64,000 nt of DNA from Bos javanicus (lineage: Eukaryota > Chordata > Mammalia > Artiodactyla > Bovidae): NCBI RefSeq assembly GCF_032452875.1, contig NW_026893692.1, positions 310,001 through 374,000 on the forward strand, written 5' to 3'. Shown here piece by piece: positions 1 to 11,985 of this stretch (the stretch's first letter is position 1; each line of letters begins with the position of its first letter). A program made the position numbers and the translations under genes. The notes under the pieces are model-generated. The model saw nothing but the letters and a program-made list of their open reading frames with translations. It was not told the origin of the DNA and searched no databases.

Positions 1-1320
1 ATCACGTGACTGATCATGCACTGATCACGTGGCTGATCATGCACTGATCACGTGACTGATCATGCACTGATCACGTGACTGATCATGCACTGATCACGTG
101 GCTGATCATGCACTGATCACGTGGCTGATCATGCACTGATCACGTGGCTGATCATGCACTGATCACGTGGCTGATCATGCACTGATCACGTGACTGATCA
201 TGCACTGATCACGTGACTGATCATGCACTGATCACGTGGCTATCATGCACTGATCACGTGGCTGATCATGCACTGATCACGTGACTGATCATGCACTGAT
301 CACGTGACTGATCATGCACTGATCACGTGACTGATCATGCACTGATCACGTGGCTGATCATGCACTGATCACGTGGCTGATCATGCACTGATCACGTGAC
401 TGATCATGCACTGATCACGTGATGATCATGCACTGATCACGTGGCTATCATGCACTGATCACGTGGCTGATCATGCACTGATCACGTGACTGATCATGCA
501 CTGATCACTGGCTATCATGCACTGATCACTGGCTATCATGCACTGATCACGTGGCTGATCATGCACTGATCACGTGACTGATCATGCACTGATCACGTCT
601 ATATCATGCACTGATCACATGACTGATCATGCACTGATCACGTGGATGATCATGCACTGATCACGTGACTGATCATGCACTGATCACGTGGCTGATCATG
701 CACTGATCACGTAGCTATCATGCACTGATCACGTGACTGATCATGCACTGATCACGTGACTGATCATGCACTGATCACGTGACTGATCATGCACTGATCA
801 CGTGGCTGATCATGCACTGATCACGTGGCTGATCATGCACTGATCACGTGGCTGATCATGCACTGATCACGTGGCTGATCATGCACTGATCACGTGACTG
901 ATCATGCACTGATCACGTGGCTGATCATGCACTGATCACGTGGCTATCATGCACTGATCACGTGGCTGATCATGCATGATCACGCAGCTACCATGCACTG
1001 ATCACGTGACTGATCATGCACTGATCACGTGACTGATCATGCACTGATCACGTGGCTATCATGCACTATCACGTGGCTGATCATGCACTGATCACGTAGC
1101 TATCATGCACTGATCACGTGACTGATCATGCACTGATCACGTGACTGATCATGCACTGATCACGTGGCTATCATGCACTGATCACGTGGCTGATCATGCA
1201 TGATCACGCAGCTACCATGTACTGTCACGTGACTGATCATGCACTGATCACGTAATTGATCATGCACTGATCACGTGGCTTATCATGCACTGATCATGTG
1301 ACTGATCATGCACTGATCAT
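1..1320 (+). repeat. Monomer array, left edge
   Basis: Mostly clean 23-mers with interspersed 22-mers. Near 500-540 two successive monomers read GATCACTGGCTATC, lacking the CGTG core. The same doublet recurs downstream of long A cassettes (for example near 34550, 36350, 38930, 45980 and 55410), so the left edge probably lies inside the array that follows a long A cassette beyond the window. A GTCTATATC marker monomer sits near 597. The last monomers before the B cassette carry CATGTG in place of CACGTG. Confidence 0.93.
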
Positions 1321-1583
1321 GTTTGGTATCATACACTGATCATGTGCCTCTGGAGGCAATGAACATAGAGCTGAGTAGGCAGGAATCAGTCAGCAGGCTA
1401 TAATCATGGAACTCACCTGTGAGAAATCATGCTGCTCAGCTGGCAATAATCAAGTAGCTGAGCAGGCAGGAATTACGCAGCACAGGTGGCAATTGTCAAG
1501 CAGCTGACAGGCAGGAATCGTGCAGCTCAGCTGGCAATTGTCAAGCAGATGAGCAGACAGTAATCACGCAGCTCAGCAGGCCC
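1321..1583 (+). repeat. Class B cassette 1 (outlier)
   Basis: Diverged 23-mers of class B, recognised by CCTCTGGAGGCAATGAAC, the 4-bp shortened GAATCAGTCAGCAGG and CTATAATCATGG. It is the most divergent B copy. It reads GAACATAGAG where others read GAACAAAGAG, CACCTGTGAG where others read CAGCTCTGAG, and CAGCTGACAGG where others read CAGATGACAGG. The next A cassette begins 973 bp downstream instead of the usual 1,265-1,267 bp. This is probably an older lineage or a unit that lost array sequence. Confidence 0.9.
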
Positions 1584-2293
1584 TGATCACGTGACTGATC
1601 ATGCACTGATCACGTGGCTGATCATACACTGATCACGTGACTGATCATGCACTGATCACGTGACTGATCATGCACTGATCACGTGGCTATCATGCACTGA
1701 TCACGTGGCTGACATACACTGATCACGTGCCTGATCATGCACTGATCACGTGGCTGATCATGCACTGATCACGTGACTGATCATGCACTGATCACGTGTC
1801 TGATCATGCACTGATCACGTGGCTATCATGCACTGCTCACGTGGCTGATCATGCCATGATCACGCAGCTACCATGTACTGGTCACATGACTGATCATGCA
1901 CTGATCACGTGACTGATCATGCAGTGATCACGTGGCTATCATGCACTACTCACGTGGCTGATCATGCAATGATCATGTAGCTACCATGTACAGGTCACGT
2001 GAATGATCATACACCCATCAGGTGACTGATCATGCACTGATCACGTGGCTATCATGCACTGATCACGAGACTGATCATGCACTGATCACGTCTATATCAT
2101 GCACTGATCACATGACTGCCCATGCACTGATCACGTGGATGATCATACACTAATCATGTGACAGATCATGCACTGATCACGTGGCTGATCATGCACTGAT
2201 ACCGTGACTGAGCATGGACTGATCACATGACTATCATGTAGTGATCACGTGACTTAATGGCGCTGATCATGTGACTGATCATGCGCTGATCAT
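1584..2293 (+). repeat. Shortened B-to-A monomer array (710 bp)
   Basis: Every other B-to-A array in the window is 981-1,004 bp. This one is 710 bp and lacks the CGGACTG / CGGGCTATC / GATACATG marker group that follows the other ten B cassettes. Its right half has the usual marker monomers that precede an A cassette: TGTACAGGTCACG, ACACCCATCAGG, CACGAGACTG, GTCTATATC, CTGCCCATGC, GATACCGTG and ACTTAATGGCG. Potential gene content: none. Confidence 0.9.
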
Positions 2294-2560
2294 GTTTGCT
2301 ATCATACACTGATCATGTGCCTCTGGAGGCAATAAACAAAGAGCTGAGTAGGCACGAATCAAACAGTCAGCAGGCAATAATCATGGAACTCAGGTGTGAG
2401 GAATCATGCTGCTCAGCTGGCAATAATCAAGCAGCTGAGCAGGCAGGAATTACGCAGCACAGCTGGCAATTGTCAAGCAGATGACAGGCAGGAATCGTGC
2501 AGCTCAGCTGGCAATTGTCAAGCAGATGAGCAGACAGTAATCACGCAGCTCAGCAGGCCC
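2294..2560 (+). repeat. Class A long cassette 1
   Basis: This is the type example. The 23-mer register runs straight through it, with units starting ATCATGTGCC, AACAAAGAGC, ATCAAACAGT (22 bp), ATCATGGAAC, ATCATGCTGC, ATCAAGCAGC, ATTACGCAGC, GTCAAGCAG (22 bp), ATCGTGCAGC, GTCAAGCAG and ATCACGCAGC, then back into ATCACGTGACTG. GGAAT-type doublets begin at 2400, 2446, 2491 and 2537, a 45-46 bp spacing. A 62-codon frame (2296-2484) begins at TTG and has no support as a gene. Confidence 0.93.
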
Positions 2561-3769
2561 AGATCACGTGACTGAGCATGCACTGTTCACGTGGCTGATC
2601 ATACACTGATCACGTGATGATCATGCACTGATCACTTGGATATCATGCACTGATCACGTGGCTGATCATACACTGTTCACGTGTCTGACCATGCACTGAT
2701 CACGTGGCTGATCATACACTGCTCACGTAACTGATCATGCACTGATCACGTGGCTATCATGCACTGATCACGTGGCTGAACATGCACTGTTCACGTGGCT
2801 GATCACACACCTGTCACGTGACATATCATGCACTGATCACGTGGCACTCATGCACTGATCACGTGGCTGATCATACTCTGCTCACGTAACTCATGCACAC
2901 ATCACGTGGCTATCATGCACTGCTCACGTGGCTCGTCATGGAATGATCACGTAGCTACCATATACTGGTCACGTGACTGATCATGCACAGATCACGTAAA
3001 TGATCATGCACTGTTCACGTGACTGATCATGTACTGATCACGTGACTGATCATGCACTGATCACGTGGCTATCATGCTCTGCTCACGTGGCTGATCATGC
3101 AACGATCACGTAGCAACCATGTACTGGTCACGTGACTGATCATGCACTGATCACGTAATTGATCATGCACTGATCACGTGGCTCATCATGCACTGATCAC
3201 GTGGCTGATCACACATGTATCACGTGACTGATCATGCACTGATCACGTGGCTATCATGCACTGATCACGTGACTGATCATGCACTGATCACGTGGCTGAT
3301 CATGCACTGATCACGTGGCTATCATGCACTGATCACGTGGCTGATCACACACGTATCACATGACTGATCATGCACTGATCACGTGGCTGATCATGCACTG
3401 ATCACGTGGCTATCATGCACTGATCACGTGGCTGATCATGCAATGATCACGTAGCTACCATGTACTGGTCACGTGACTGATCATGCACTGATCACGTGAC
3501 TGATCATGCACTGATCACGTGGCTGATCATGCACTGATCACGTGGCTGATCATGCACTGATCACGTGACTGATCATGCACTGATCACATGACTGCCCATG
3601 CACTGATCACGTGGATGATCATACACTAATCATGTGACAGATCATGCACTGATCACGTGGCTGATCATGCACTGATACCGTGACTGAGCATGGACTGATC
3701 ACATGACTATCATGTAGTGATCACGTGACTTAATGGCGCTGATCATGTGACTGATCATGCGCTGATCAT
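2561..3769 (+). repeat. A-to-A monomer array with internal deletion
   Basis: It opens with the standard post-A markers (CTGAGCATGC, CTGTTCACG, GTGATGATC, CACTTGGATATC, GTGTCTGACC) and carries the GTAGCAACC and CACACATGTATC markers. It then jumps to CTGCCCATGC near 3593. Compared with the 1,903-bp units at 12.86-16.66 kb it lacks about 427 bp before the next A cassette, which fits a deletion by unequal exchange. Confidence 0.88.
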
Positions 3770-4036
3770 GTTTGCTATCATACACTGATCATGTGCCTCT
3801 GGAGGCAATAAACAAAGAGCTGAGTAGGCACGAATCAAACAGTCAGCAGGCAATAATCATGGAACTCAGCTGTGAGGAATCATGCTGCTCAGCTGGCAAT
3901 AATCAAGCAGCTGAGCAGGCAGGAATTACGCAGCACAGCTGGCAATTGTCAAGCAGATGACAGGCAGGAATCGTGCAGCTCAGCTGGCAATTGTCAAGCA
4001 GATGAGCAGACAGTAATCACGCAGCTCAGCAGGCCC
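3770..4036 (+). repeat. Class A long cassette 2 (CAGCTG variant)
   Basis: Long form with both 45-46 bp doublets. The diagnostic site reads CTCAGCTGTGAG instead of CTCAGGTGTGAG, which swaps a CAGGTG E-box for CAGCTG. It is followed by CCTGATCACG, whereas cassette 1 is followed by CCAGATCACG. The open frame at 3772-3960 is a repeat by-product. Confidence 0.92.
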
Positions 4037-6128
4037 TGATCACGTGACTGAGCATGCACTGTTCACGTGGCTGATCATACACTGATCACGTGATGATCAT
4101 GCACTGATCACTTGGATATCATGCACTGATCACGTGGCTGATCATACACTGTTCACGTGTCTGACCATGCACTGATCACGTGGCTGATCATACACTGCTC
4201 ACGTAACTGATCATGCACTGATCACGTGGCTATCATGCACTGATCACGTGGCTGAACATGCACTGTTCACGTGGCTGATCACACACCTGTCACGTGACAT
4301 ATCATGCACTGATCACGTGGCACTCATGCACTGATCACGTGGCTGATCATACTCTGCTCACGTAACTCATGCACACATCACGTGGCTATCATGCACTGCT
4401 CACGTGGCTCGTCATGGAATGATCACGTAGCTACCATATACTGGTCACGTGACTGATCATGCACTGATCACGTAAATGATCATGCACTGTTCACGTGACT
4501 GATCATGTACTGATCACGTGACTGATCATGCACTGATCACGTGGCTATCATGCACTGCTCACGTGGCTGATCATGCAACGATCACGTAGCAACCATGTAC
4601 TGGTCACGTGACTGATCATGCACTGATCACGTAATTGATCATGCACTGATCACGTGGCTCATCATGCACTGATCACGTGGCTGATCACACATGTATCACG
4701 TGACTGATCATGCACTGATCACGTGGCTATCATGCACTGATCACGTGGCTGATCATGCACTGATCACGTGGATATCATGCACTGATCACGTGACTGATCA
4801 TGCACTGATCACGTGGCTGATCATGCACTGATCACGTGACTGATCATGCACTGATCACGTGGCTGATCATGCACTGATCACGTGGCTGATCATGCACTGA
4901 TCACGTGACTGATCATGCACTGATCACGTGGCTGATCATGCACTGATCACGTGACTGATCATGCACTGATCACGTGGCTGATCATGCACTGATCACGTGA
5001 CTGATCATGCACTGATCACGTGGCTATCATGCACTGATCACGTGGCTGATCATGCACTGATCACGTAGCAACATGCACTGATCACGTGACTGATCATGCA
5101 CTGATCACGTAATTGATCATGCACTGATCACGTGGCTGATCATGCACTGATCACGTGGCTGATCACACATGATCACGTGACTGATCATGCACTGATCACG
5201 TGGCTGATCATGCACTGATCACGTGGCTGATCATGCACTGATCACGTGGATATCATGCACTGATCACGTGGCTGATCACACACGATCACATGACTGATCA
5301 TGCACTGATCACGTGGCTATCATGCACTGATCACGTGGCTGATCATGCAATGATCACGTAGCTACCATGTACTGGTCACGTGACTGATCATGCACTGATC
5401 ACGTAATTGATCATGCACTGATCACGTGGCTGATCATGCACTGATCACGTGGCTGATCATACACTGATCACGTAACTGATCATGCACTGATCACGTGACT
5501 GATCATGCACTGATCACGTGGCTATCATGCACTGATCACGTGGCTGACATACACTGATCACGTGCCTGATCATGCACTGATCACGTGGCTGATCATGCAC
5601 TGATCACGTGACTGATCATGCACTGATCACGTGTCTGATCATGCACTGATCACGTGGCTATCATGCACTGATCACGTGGCTGATCATGCCATGATCACGC
5701 AGCTACCATGTACTGGTCACATGACTGATCATGCACTGATCACGTGACTGATCATGCACTGATCACGTGGCTATCATGCACTACTCACGTGGCTGATCAT
5801 GCAATGATCATGTAGCTACCATGTACAGGTCACGTGAATGATCATACACCCATCAGGTGACTGATCATGCACTGATCACGTGGCTATCATGCACTGATCA
5901 CGAGACTGATCATGCACTGATCACGTCTATATCATGCACTGATCACATGACTGCCCGTGCACTGATCACGTGGATGATCATACACTAATCTTGTGACAGA
6001 TCATGCACTGATCACGTGGCTGATCATGCACTGATACCGTGACTGAGCATGGACTGATCACATGACTATCATGTAGTGATCACGTGACTTAATGGCGCTG
6101 ATCATGTGACTGATCATGCGCTGATCAT
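4037..6128 (+). repeat. A-to-A array with 478-bp internal duplication
   Basis: Markers repeat at a constant offset: GTAGCAAC at about 4587 and 5065, CACACATG at 4686 and 5164, and GGATATC at 4770 and 5248. This points to a local duplication of about 478 bp. It explains most of the excess length of this unit (2,359 bp cassette to cassette) over its 1,903-bp relatives. The duplicated part also has the longest runs of clean GACTG and GGCTG monomers. Confidence 0.85.
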
Positions 6129-6349
6129 GTTTGCTATCATACACTGATCATGTGCCTCTGGAGGCAATAAACAAAGAGCTGAGTAGGCACGAATCAAACA
6201 GTCAGCAGGCAATAATCATGGAACTCAGGTGTGAGGAATCATGCTGCTCAGCTGGCAATAATCAAGCAGCTGAGCAGGCAGGAATTACGCAGCACAGCTG
6301 GCAATTGTCAAGCAGATGACAGGCAGGAATCGTGCAGCTCAGCAGGCAC
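6129..6349 (+). repeat. Class A short cassette 3 (3-prime doublet lost)
   Basis: About 221 bp. It keeps the ATTACGCAGCACAGC unit but goes from ATCGTGCAGCTC directly to AGCAGGCACAG, so the last doublet is missing. The upstream flank carries the rare CTGCCCGTGC and AATCTTGTGAC variants. Both recur upstream of the cassette at 16662, exactly 10,533 bp away. Confidence 0.9.
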
Positions 6350-8370
6350 AGATCACGTGACTGAGCATGCACTGATCACGTGGCTGATCATGCACTGATC
6401 ACGTGACTGATCATGCACTGATCACGTGGCTGATCATACACTGATCACGTGACTGATCATGCACTGATCACGTGGCTATCATGCACTGATCACGTGGCTG
6501 ATCATGCACTGTTCACGTGGCTGATCACACACTGTCACGTGACTATCATGCACTGATCACGTGGCACTCATGCACTGATCACGTGGCTGATCATACACTG
6601 CTCACGTAACTCATGCACACATCACGTGGCTATCATGCACTGCTCACGTGGCTGTCATGGAATGATCACGTAGCAACCATATACTGGTCACGTGACTGAT
6701 CATGCACTGATCACGTAAATGATCATGCACTGATCACGTGACTGATCATGCACTGATCACGTGACTGATCATGCACTGATCACGTGGCTATCATGCACTG
6801 CTCACGTGGCTGATCATGCAACGATCACGTAGCAACCATGTACTGGTCACGTGACTGATCATGCACTGATCACGTAATTGATCATGCACTGATCACGTGG
6901 CTCATCATGCACTGATCACGTGGCTGATCACACATGTATCACGTGACTGATCATGCACTGATCACGTGGCTCTCATGCACTGATCACGTGGCTGTCATGC
7001 ACTGATCACGTGGATATCATGCACTGATCACGTGGCTGATCACACACGTATCACATGACTGATCATGCACTGATCACGTGGCTATCATGCACTGATCACG
7101 TGGCTGATCATGCACTGATCACGTAGCTACCATGTACTGATCACGTGACTGATCATGCACTGATCACGTGATTGATCATGCACTGATCACGTGGCTGATC
7201 ATGCACTGATCACGTGGCTGATCATGCACTGATCACGTGACTGATCATGCACTGATCACGTGACTGATCATGCACTGATCACGTGGCTATCATGCACTGA
7301 TCACGTGGCTGATCATGCACTGATCACGTGACTGATCATGCACTGATCACGTGGCTGATCATGCACTGATCACGTGACTGATCATGCACTGATCACGTGG
7401 CTGATCATGCACTGATCACGTGACTGATCATGCACTGATCACGTGACTGATCATGCACTGATCACGTGGCTATCATGCACTGATCACGTGGCTGATCATG
7501 CATGATCACGCAGCTACCATGCACTGGTCACATGACTGATCATGCACTGATCACGTGACTGATCATGCACTGATCACGTGGCTATCATGCACTGATCACG
7601 TGGCTGATCATGCAATGATCACGTAGCTACCATGTACTGGTCACGTGACTGATCATGCACTGATCACGTGACTGATCATGCACTGATCACGTGGCTATCA
7701 TGCACTGATCACGTGACTGATCATGCACTGATCACGTCTATATCATGCACTGATCACATGACTGATCATGCACTGATCACGTGGATGATCATACACTGAT
7801 CACGTGACTGATCATGCACTGATCACGTGGCTGATCATGCACTGATCACGTGACTGATCATGCACTGATCACGTGACTGATCATGCACTGATCACGTGGC
7901 TATCATGCACTGCTCACGTGGCTGATCATGCCATGATCACGCAGCTACCATGTACTGGTCACATGACTGATCATGCACTGATCACGTGACTGATCATGCA
8001 CTGATCACGTGGCTATCATGCACTACTCACGTGGCTGATCATGCAATGATCATGTAGCTACCATGTACAGGTCACGTGAATGATCATACACTGATCAGGT
8101 GACTGATCATGCACTGATCACGTGGCTATCATGCACTGATCACGTGACTGATCATGCACTGATCACGTCTATATCATGCACTGATCACATGACTGCCCAT
8201 GCACTGATCACGTGGATGATCATACACTAATCATGTGACAGATCATGCACTGATCACGTGGCTGATCATGCACTGATACCGTGACTGAGCATGGACTGAT
8301 CACATGACTATCATGTAGTGATCACGTGACTTAATGGCGCTGATCATGTGACTGATCATGCACTGATCAT
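6350..8370 (+). repeat. Long A-to-A monomer array (about 2.0 kb)
   Basis: It starts with post-A markers, continues through GTAGCAACC and CACACATGTATC, then clean monomers at about 7,140-7,500. A five-monomer block of exactly 113 bp lies between two GCTACC markers (7512 and 7625). It ends in the standard pre-A markers. It matches 16883-18900 at an offset of about 10.53 kb. No non-satellite sequence was seen. Confidence 0.9.
7512..7624 (+). repeat. 113-bp five-monomer block, type example
   Basis: Runs from AGCTACCATG to the next AGCTACCATG. The order is a GCTACC marker monomer, two GTGACTG monomers, one 22-bp GGCTATC monomer and one GGCTGATC monomer ending CAATGATCACGT. The same period of 113 bp separates GCTACC markers at 46708/46821 and 61560/61673, so it is a recurring intermediate repeat level. 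Confidence 0.85.
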
Positions 8371-8592
8371 GTTTGCTATCATACACTGATCATGTGCCTC
8401 TGGAGGCAATAAACAAAGAGCTGAGTAGGCACGAATCAAACAGTCAGCAGGCAATAATCATGGAACTCAGGTGTGAGGAATCATGCTGCTCAGCTGGCAA
8501 TAATCAAGCAGCTGAGCAGGCAGGAATCGTGCAGCTCAGCTGGCAATTGTCAAGCAGATGAGCAGACAGTAATCACGCAGCTCAGCAGGCCC
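8371..8592 (+). repeat. Class A short cassette 4
   Basis: 222 bp. GCAGGAATCGTGCAGCTC follows directly after CAGCTGAGCA, so the ATTACG...GATGACAG doublet (45 bp, two monomers) is missing. This deletion junction defines the commonest short class in the left half of the window. The open frame at 8373-8561 is changed in its tail accordingly. Confidence 0.92.
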
Positions 8593-8924
8593 TGATCACG
8601 TGACTGAGCATGCACTGTTCACGTGGCTGATCATACACTGATCACGTGATGATCATGCACTGATCACGTGGCTATCATGCACTGATCACGTGGCTGATCA
8701 TACACTGATGCACTGTTCACGTCTATATCATGCACTGATCACGTGACTGATCATGCACTGATCACGTGGCTGATCATACACTGATCACGTGACTGATCAT
8801 GCACTGATCACGTGGCTGATCATGCACTGATCACGTGACTGATCATGCACTGATCACGTGACTATCATGCACTGATCACGTGACTTAATGGCACTGATCA
8901 TGTGACTGATCATGCACTGATCAT
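8593..8924 (+). repeat. Short array with fusion junction (332 bp)
   Basis: Post-A markers (GTGATGATC) meet pre-A markers (GTCTATATC) across a junction near 8700-8720 that reads ACACTGATGCACTGTTC, after only a few monomers. The matching array at 19123-19453 has the same junction with two bases fewer (ACACTCATGCAC). The fusion therefore predates the 10.53-kb duplication. Confidence 0.85.
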
Positions 8925-9137
8925 GTTTGCTATCATGCACTGATCATGTGCCTCTGGAGGCAATAACAAAGAGCTGAGTAGGCACGAATCAAACAGTCAG
9001 CAGGCAATAATCATGGAACACAGGTGTGAGGAATCATGCTGCTCAGCTGGCAATAATCAAGTAGCTGATCAGGCAGGAATCGTGCAGCTCAGCTGGCAAT
9101 TGTCAAGCAGATGAGCAGACAGTAATCACGCAGCTCA
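8925..9137 (+). repeat. Damaged class A cassette 5
   Basis: An A-type cassette that has lost one A (CAATAACAAAG for CAATAAACAAAG). It carries GGAACACAGG, GTAGCTGATCAGG and a truncated end that reads CAGCTCATCATGCAC and drops straight into a monomer. No continuous frame survives. It is the partner of 19454-19667, but the two carry different frame-breaking indels, so those arose after duplication. Confidence 0.88.
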
Positions 9138-10038
9138 TCATGCACTGATCACGTGACTGATCATGCACTGTTCACGTGGCTGATCATGCACTGATCACGT
9201 GGCTGATCATGCACTGATCACGTGGCTATCATGCACTGATCACGTGGCTGATCATGCACTGATCACGTAGCTACCATGTACTGATCACGTGACTGATCAT
9301 GCACTGATCACGTAATTGATCATGCACTGATCACGTGGCTGATCATGCACTGATCACGTGGCTGATCATGCACTGATCACGTGACTGATCATGCACTGAT
9401 CACGTGACTGATCATGCACTGATCACGTGGCTATCATGCACTGATCACGTGGCTGATCATGCACTGATCACGTGCCTGATCATGCACTGATCACGTGGCT
9501 GATCATGCACTGATCACGTGACTGATCATGCACTGATCACGTGTCTGATCATGCACTGATCACGTGGCTATCATGCACTGCTCACGTGGCTGATCATGCC
9601 ATGATCACGCAGCTACCATGTACTGGTCACATGACTGATCATGCACTGATCACGTGACTGATCATGCAGTGATCACGTGGCTATCATGCACTACTCACGT
9701 GGCTGATCATGCAATGATCATGTAGCTACCATGTACAGGTCACGTGAATGATCATACACCCATCAGGTGACTGATCATGCACTGATCACGTGGCTATCAT
9801 GCACTGATCACGAGACTGATCATGCACTGATCACGTCTATATCATGCACTGATCACATGACTGCCCATGCACTGATCACGTGGATGATCATACACTAATC
9901 ATGTGACAGATCATGCACTGATCACGTGGCTGATCATGCACTGATACCGTGACTGAGCATGGACTGATCACATGACTATCATGTAGTGATCACGTGACTT
10001 AATGGCGCTGATCATGTGACTGATCATGCGCTGATCAT
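9138..10038 (+). repeat. Monomer array after damaged cassette
   Basis: Clean GACTG, GGCTG and GGCTATC monomers up to about 9,590, with a GTAATTG marker near 9312. The standard pre-A marker series follows (CATGCCATGATC, TGTACAGG, ACACCCATC, CACGAGACTG, GTCTATATC, GATACCGTG, ACTTAATGG). It corresponds to 19668-20565. Confidence 0.88.
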
Positions 10039-10260
10039 GTTTGCTATCATACACTGATCATGTGCCTCTGGAGGCAATAAACAAAGAGCTGAGTAGGCAC
10101 GAATCAAACAGTCAGCAGGCAATAATCATGGAACTCAGGTGTGAGGAATCATGCTGCTCAGCTGGCAATAATCAAGCAGCTGAGCAGGCAGGAATCGTGC
10201 AGCTCAGCTGGCAATTGTCAAGCAGATGAGCAGACAGTAATCACGCAGCTCAGCAGGCCC
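10039..10260 (+). repeat. Class A short cassette 6
   Basis: Same two-monomer deletion junction as the cassette at 8371 (AATCGTGCAGCTC after GAGCAGGCAGG). Followed by CCAGATCACG. Its partner lies 10,527 bp downstream at 20566. Confidence 0.92.
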
Positions 10261-11763
10261 AGATCACGTGACTGAGCATGCACTGTTCACGTGGCTGATC
10301 ATACACTGATCACGTGATGATCATGCACTGATCACGTGGATATCATGCACTGATCACGTGGCTGATCATGCACTGATCACGTGACTGATCATGCACTGAT
10401 CACGTGGCTGATCATGCACTGATCACGTGGCTATCATGCACTGATCACGTGGCTGATCATGCACTGATCACGTGGCTGATCATGCACTGATCACGTGACT
10501 GATCATGCACTGATCACGTGGCTATCATGCACTGATCACGTGGCTGATCATGCACTGATCACGTGGCTATCATGCACTGATCACGTGACTGATCATGCAC
10601 TGATCACGTAATTGATCATGCACTGATCACGTGGCTGATCATGCACTGATCACGTGGCTGATCATGCACTGATCACGTGACTGATCATGCACTGATCACG
10701 TGACTGATCATGCACTGATCACGTGGCTATCATGCACTGATCACGTGGCTGATCATGCACTGATCACGTGACTGATCATGCACTGATCACGTGGCTGATC
10801 ATGCACTGATCACGTGACTGATCATGCACTGATCACGTGACTGATCATGCACTGATCACGTGGCTATCATGCACTGATCACGTGGCTGATCATGCATGAT
10901 CACGCAGCTACCATGTACTGATCACGTGACTGATCATGCACTGATCACGTGACTGATCATGCACTGATCACGTGGCTATCATGCACTGATCACGTGGCTG
11001 ATCATGCAATGATCATGTAGCTACCATGTACTGGTCACGTGACTGATCATGCACTGATCACGTGACTGATCATGCACTGATCACGTGGCTATCATGCACT
11101 GATCACGTGACTGATCATGCACTGATCACGTCTATATCATGCACTGATCACATGACTGCCCATGCACTGATCACGTGGATGATCATACACTGATCACGTG
11201 ACTGATCATGCACTGATCACGTGGCTGATCATGCACTGATCACGTGACTGATCATGCACTGATCACGTGACTGATCATGCACTGATCACGTGGCTATCAT
11301 GCACTGATCACGTGGCTGATCATGCATGATCACGCAGCTACCATGTACTGGTCACATGACTGATCATGCACTGATCACGTGACTGATCATGCACTGATCA
11401 CGTGGCTATCATGCACTACTCACGTGGCTGATCATGCAATGATCACGTAGCTACCATGTACAGGTCACGTGAATGATCATACACCCATCAGGTGACTGAT
11501 CATGCACTGATCACGTGGCTATCATGCACTGATCACGAGACTGATCATGCACTGATCACGTCTATATCATGCACTGATCACATGACTGCCCATGCACTGA
11601 TCACGTGGATGATCATACACTAATCATGTGACAGATCATGCACTGATCACGTGGCTGATCATGCACTGATACCGTGACTGAGCATGGACTGATCACATGA
11701 CTATCATGTAGTGATCACGTGACTTAATGGCGCTGATCATGTGACTGATCATGCACTGATCAT
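10261..11763 (+). repeat. Clean monomer array (1.5 kb)
   Basis: The stretch from about 10,330 to 10,890 is among the cleanest in the window: consecutive 23-mers with only A/G toggles and GGCTATC 22-mers. This contrasts with the marker-rich monomers beside cassettes. A pre-A marker series occupies the last 400 bp or so. It matches 20788-22290 in length to the base (1,503 bp). Confidence 0.9.
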
Positions 11764-11985
11764 GTTTGCTATCATACACTGATCATGTGCCTCTGGAGGC
11801 AATAAACAAAGAGCTGAGTAGGCACGAATCAAACAGTCAGCAGGCAATAATCATGGAACACAGGTGTGAGGAATCATGCTGCTCAGCTGGCAATAATCAA
11901 GCAGCTGAGCAGGCAGGAATCGTGCAGCTCAGCTGGCAATTGTCAAGCAGATGAGCAGACAGTAATCACGCAGCTCAGCAGGCCC
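11764..11985 (+). repeat. Class A short cassette 7 (GAACACAGG variant)
   Basis: Short form with GGAACACAGG where most A copies have GGAACTCAGG. The change is shared with 28579 and the two damaged cassettes but not with its 10,527-bp partner at 22291. That mosaic suggests gene conversion after duplication. Confidence 0.9.

Noticed and set aside
1..1320. CRISPR array (short regular repeats)
   Set aside because: Repeats abut directly with no unique spacers, no leader and no cas genes, and the period is 23 bp throughout.
2296..2484. A 62-codon open reading frame repeated 34 times, possibly a small-protein gene family
   Set aside because: It starts at TTG with no start context, lies wholly in diverged 23-mers, is frame-broken in all B cassettes and two A cassettes, and is surrounded by satellite only. 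It is kept open by repeat homogeneity rather than selection.
2294..2560. Cassette as an inserted mobile element
   Set aside because: No terminal inverted repeats, target-site duplication or poly-A. The 23-bp phase continues through the cassette, so it belongs to the satellite.
3770..6128. 2,359-bp interval as a canonical 2.35-kb A-B unit
   Set aside because: The length fits by chance: there is no B cassette inside, and the length is explained by a 478-bp local duplication in an A-only unit.
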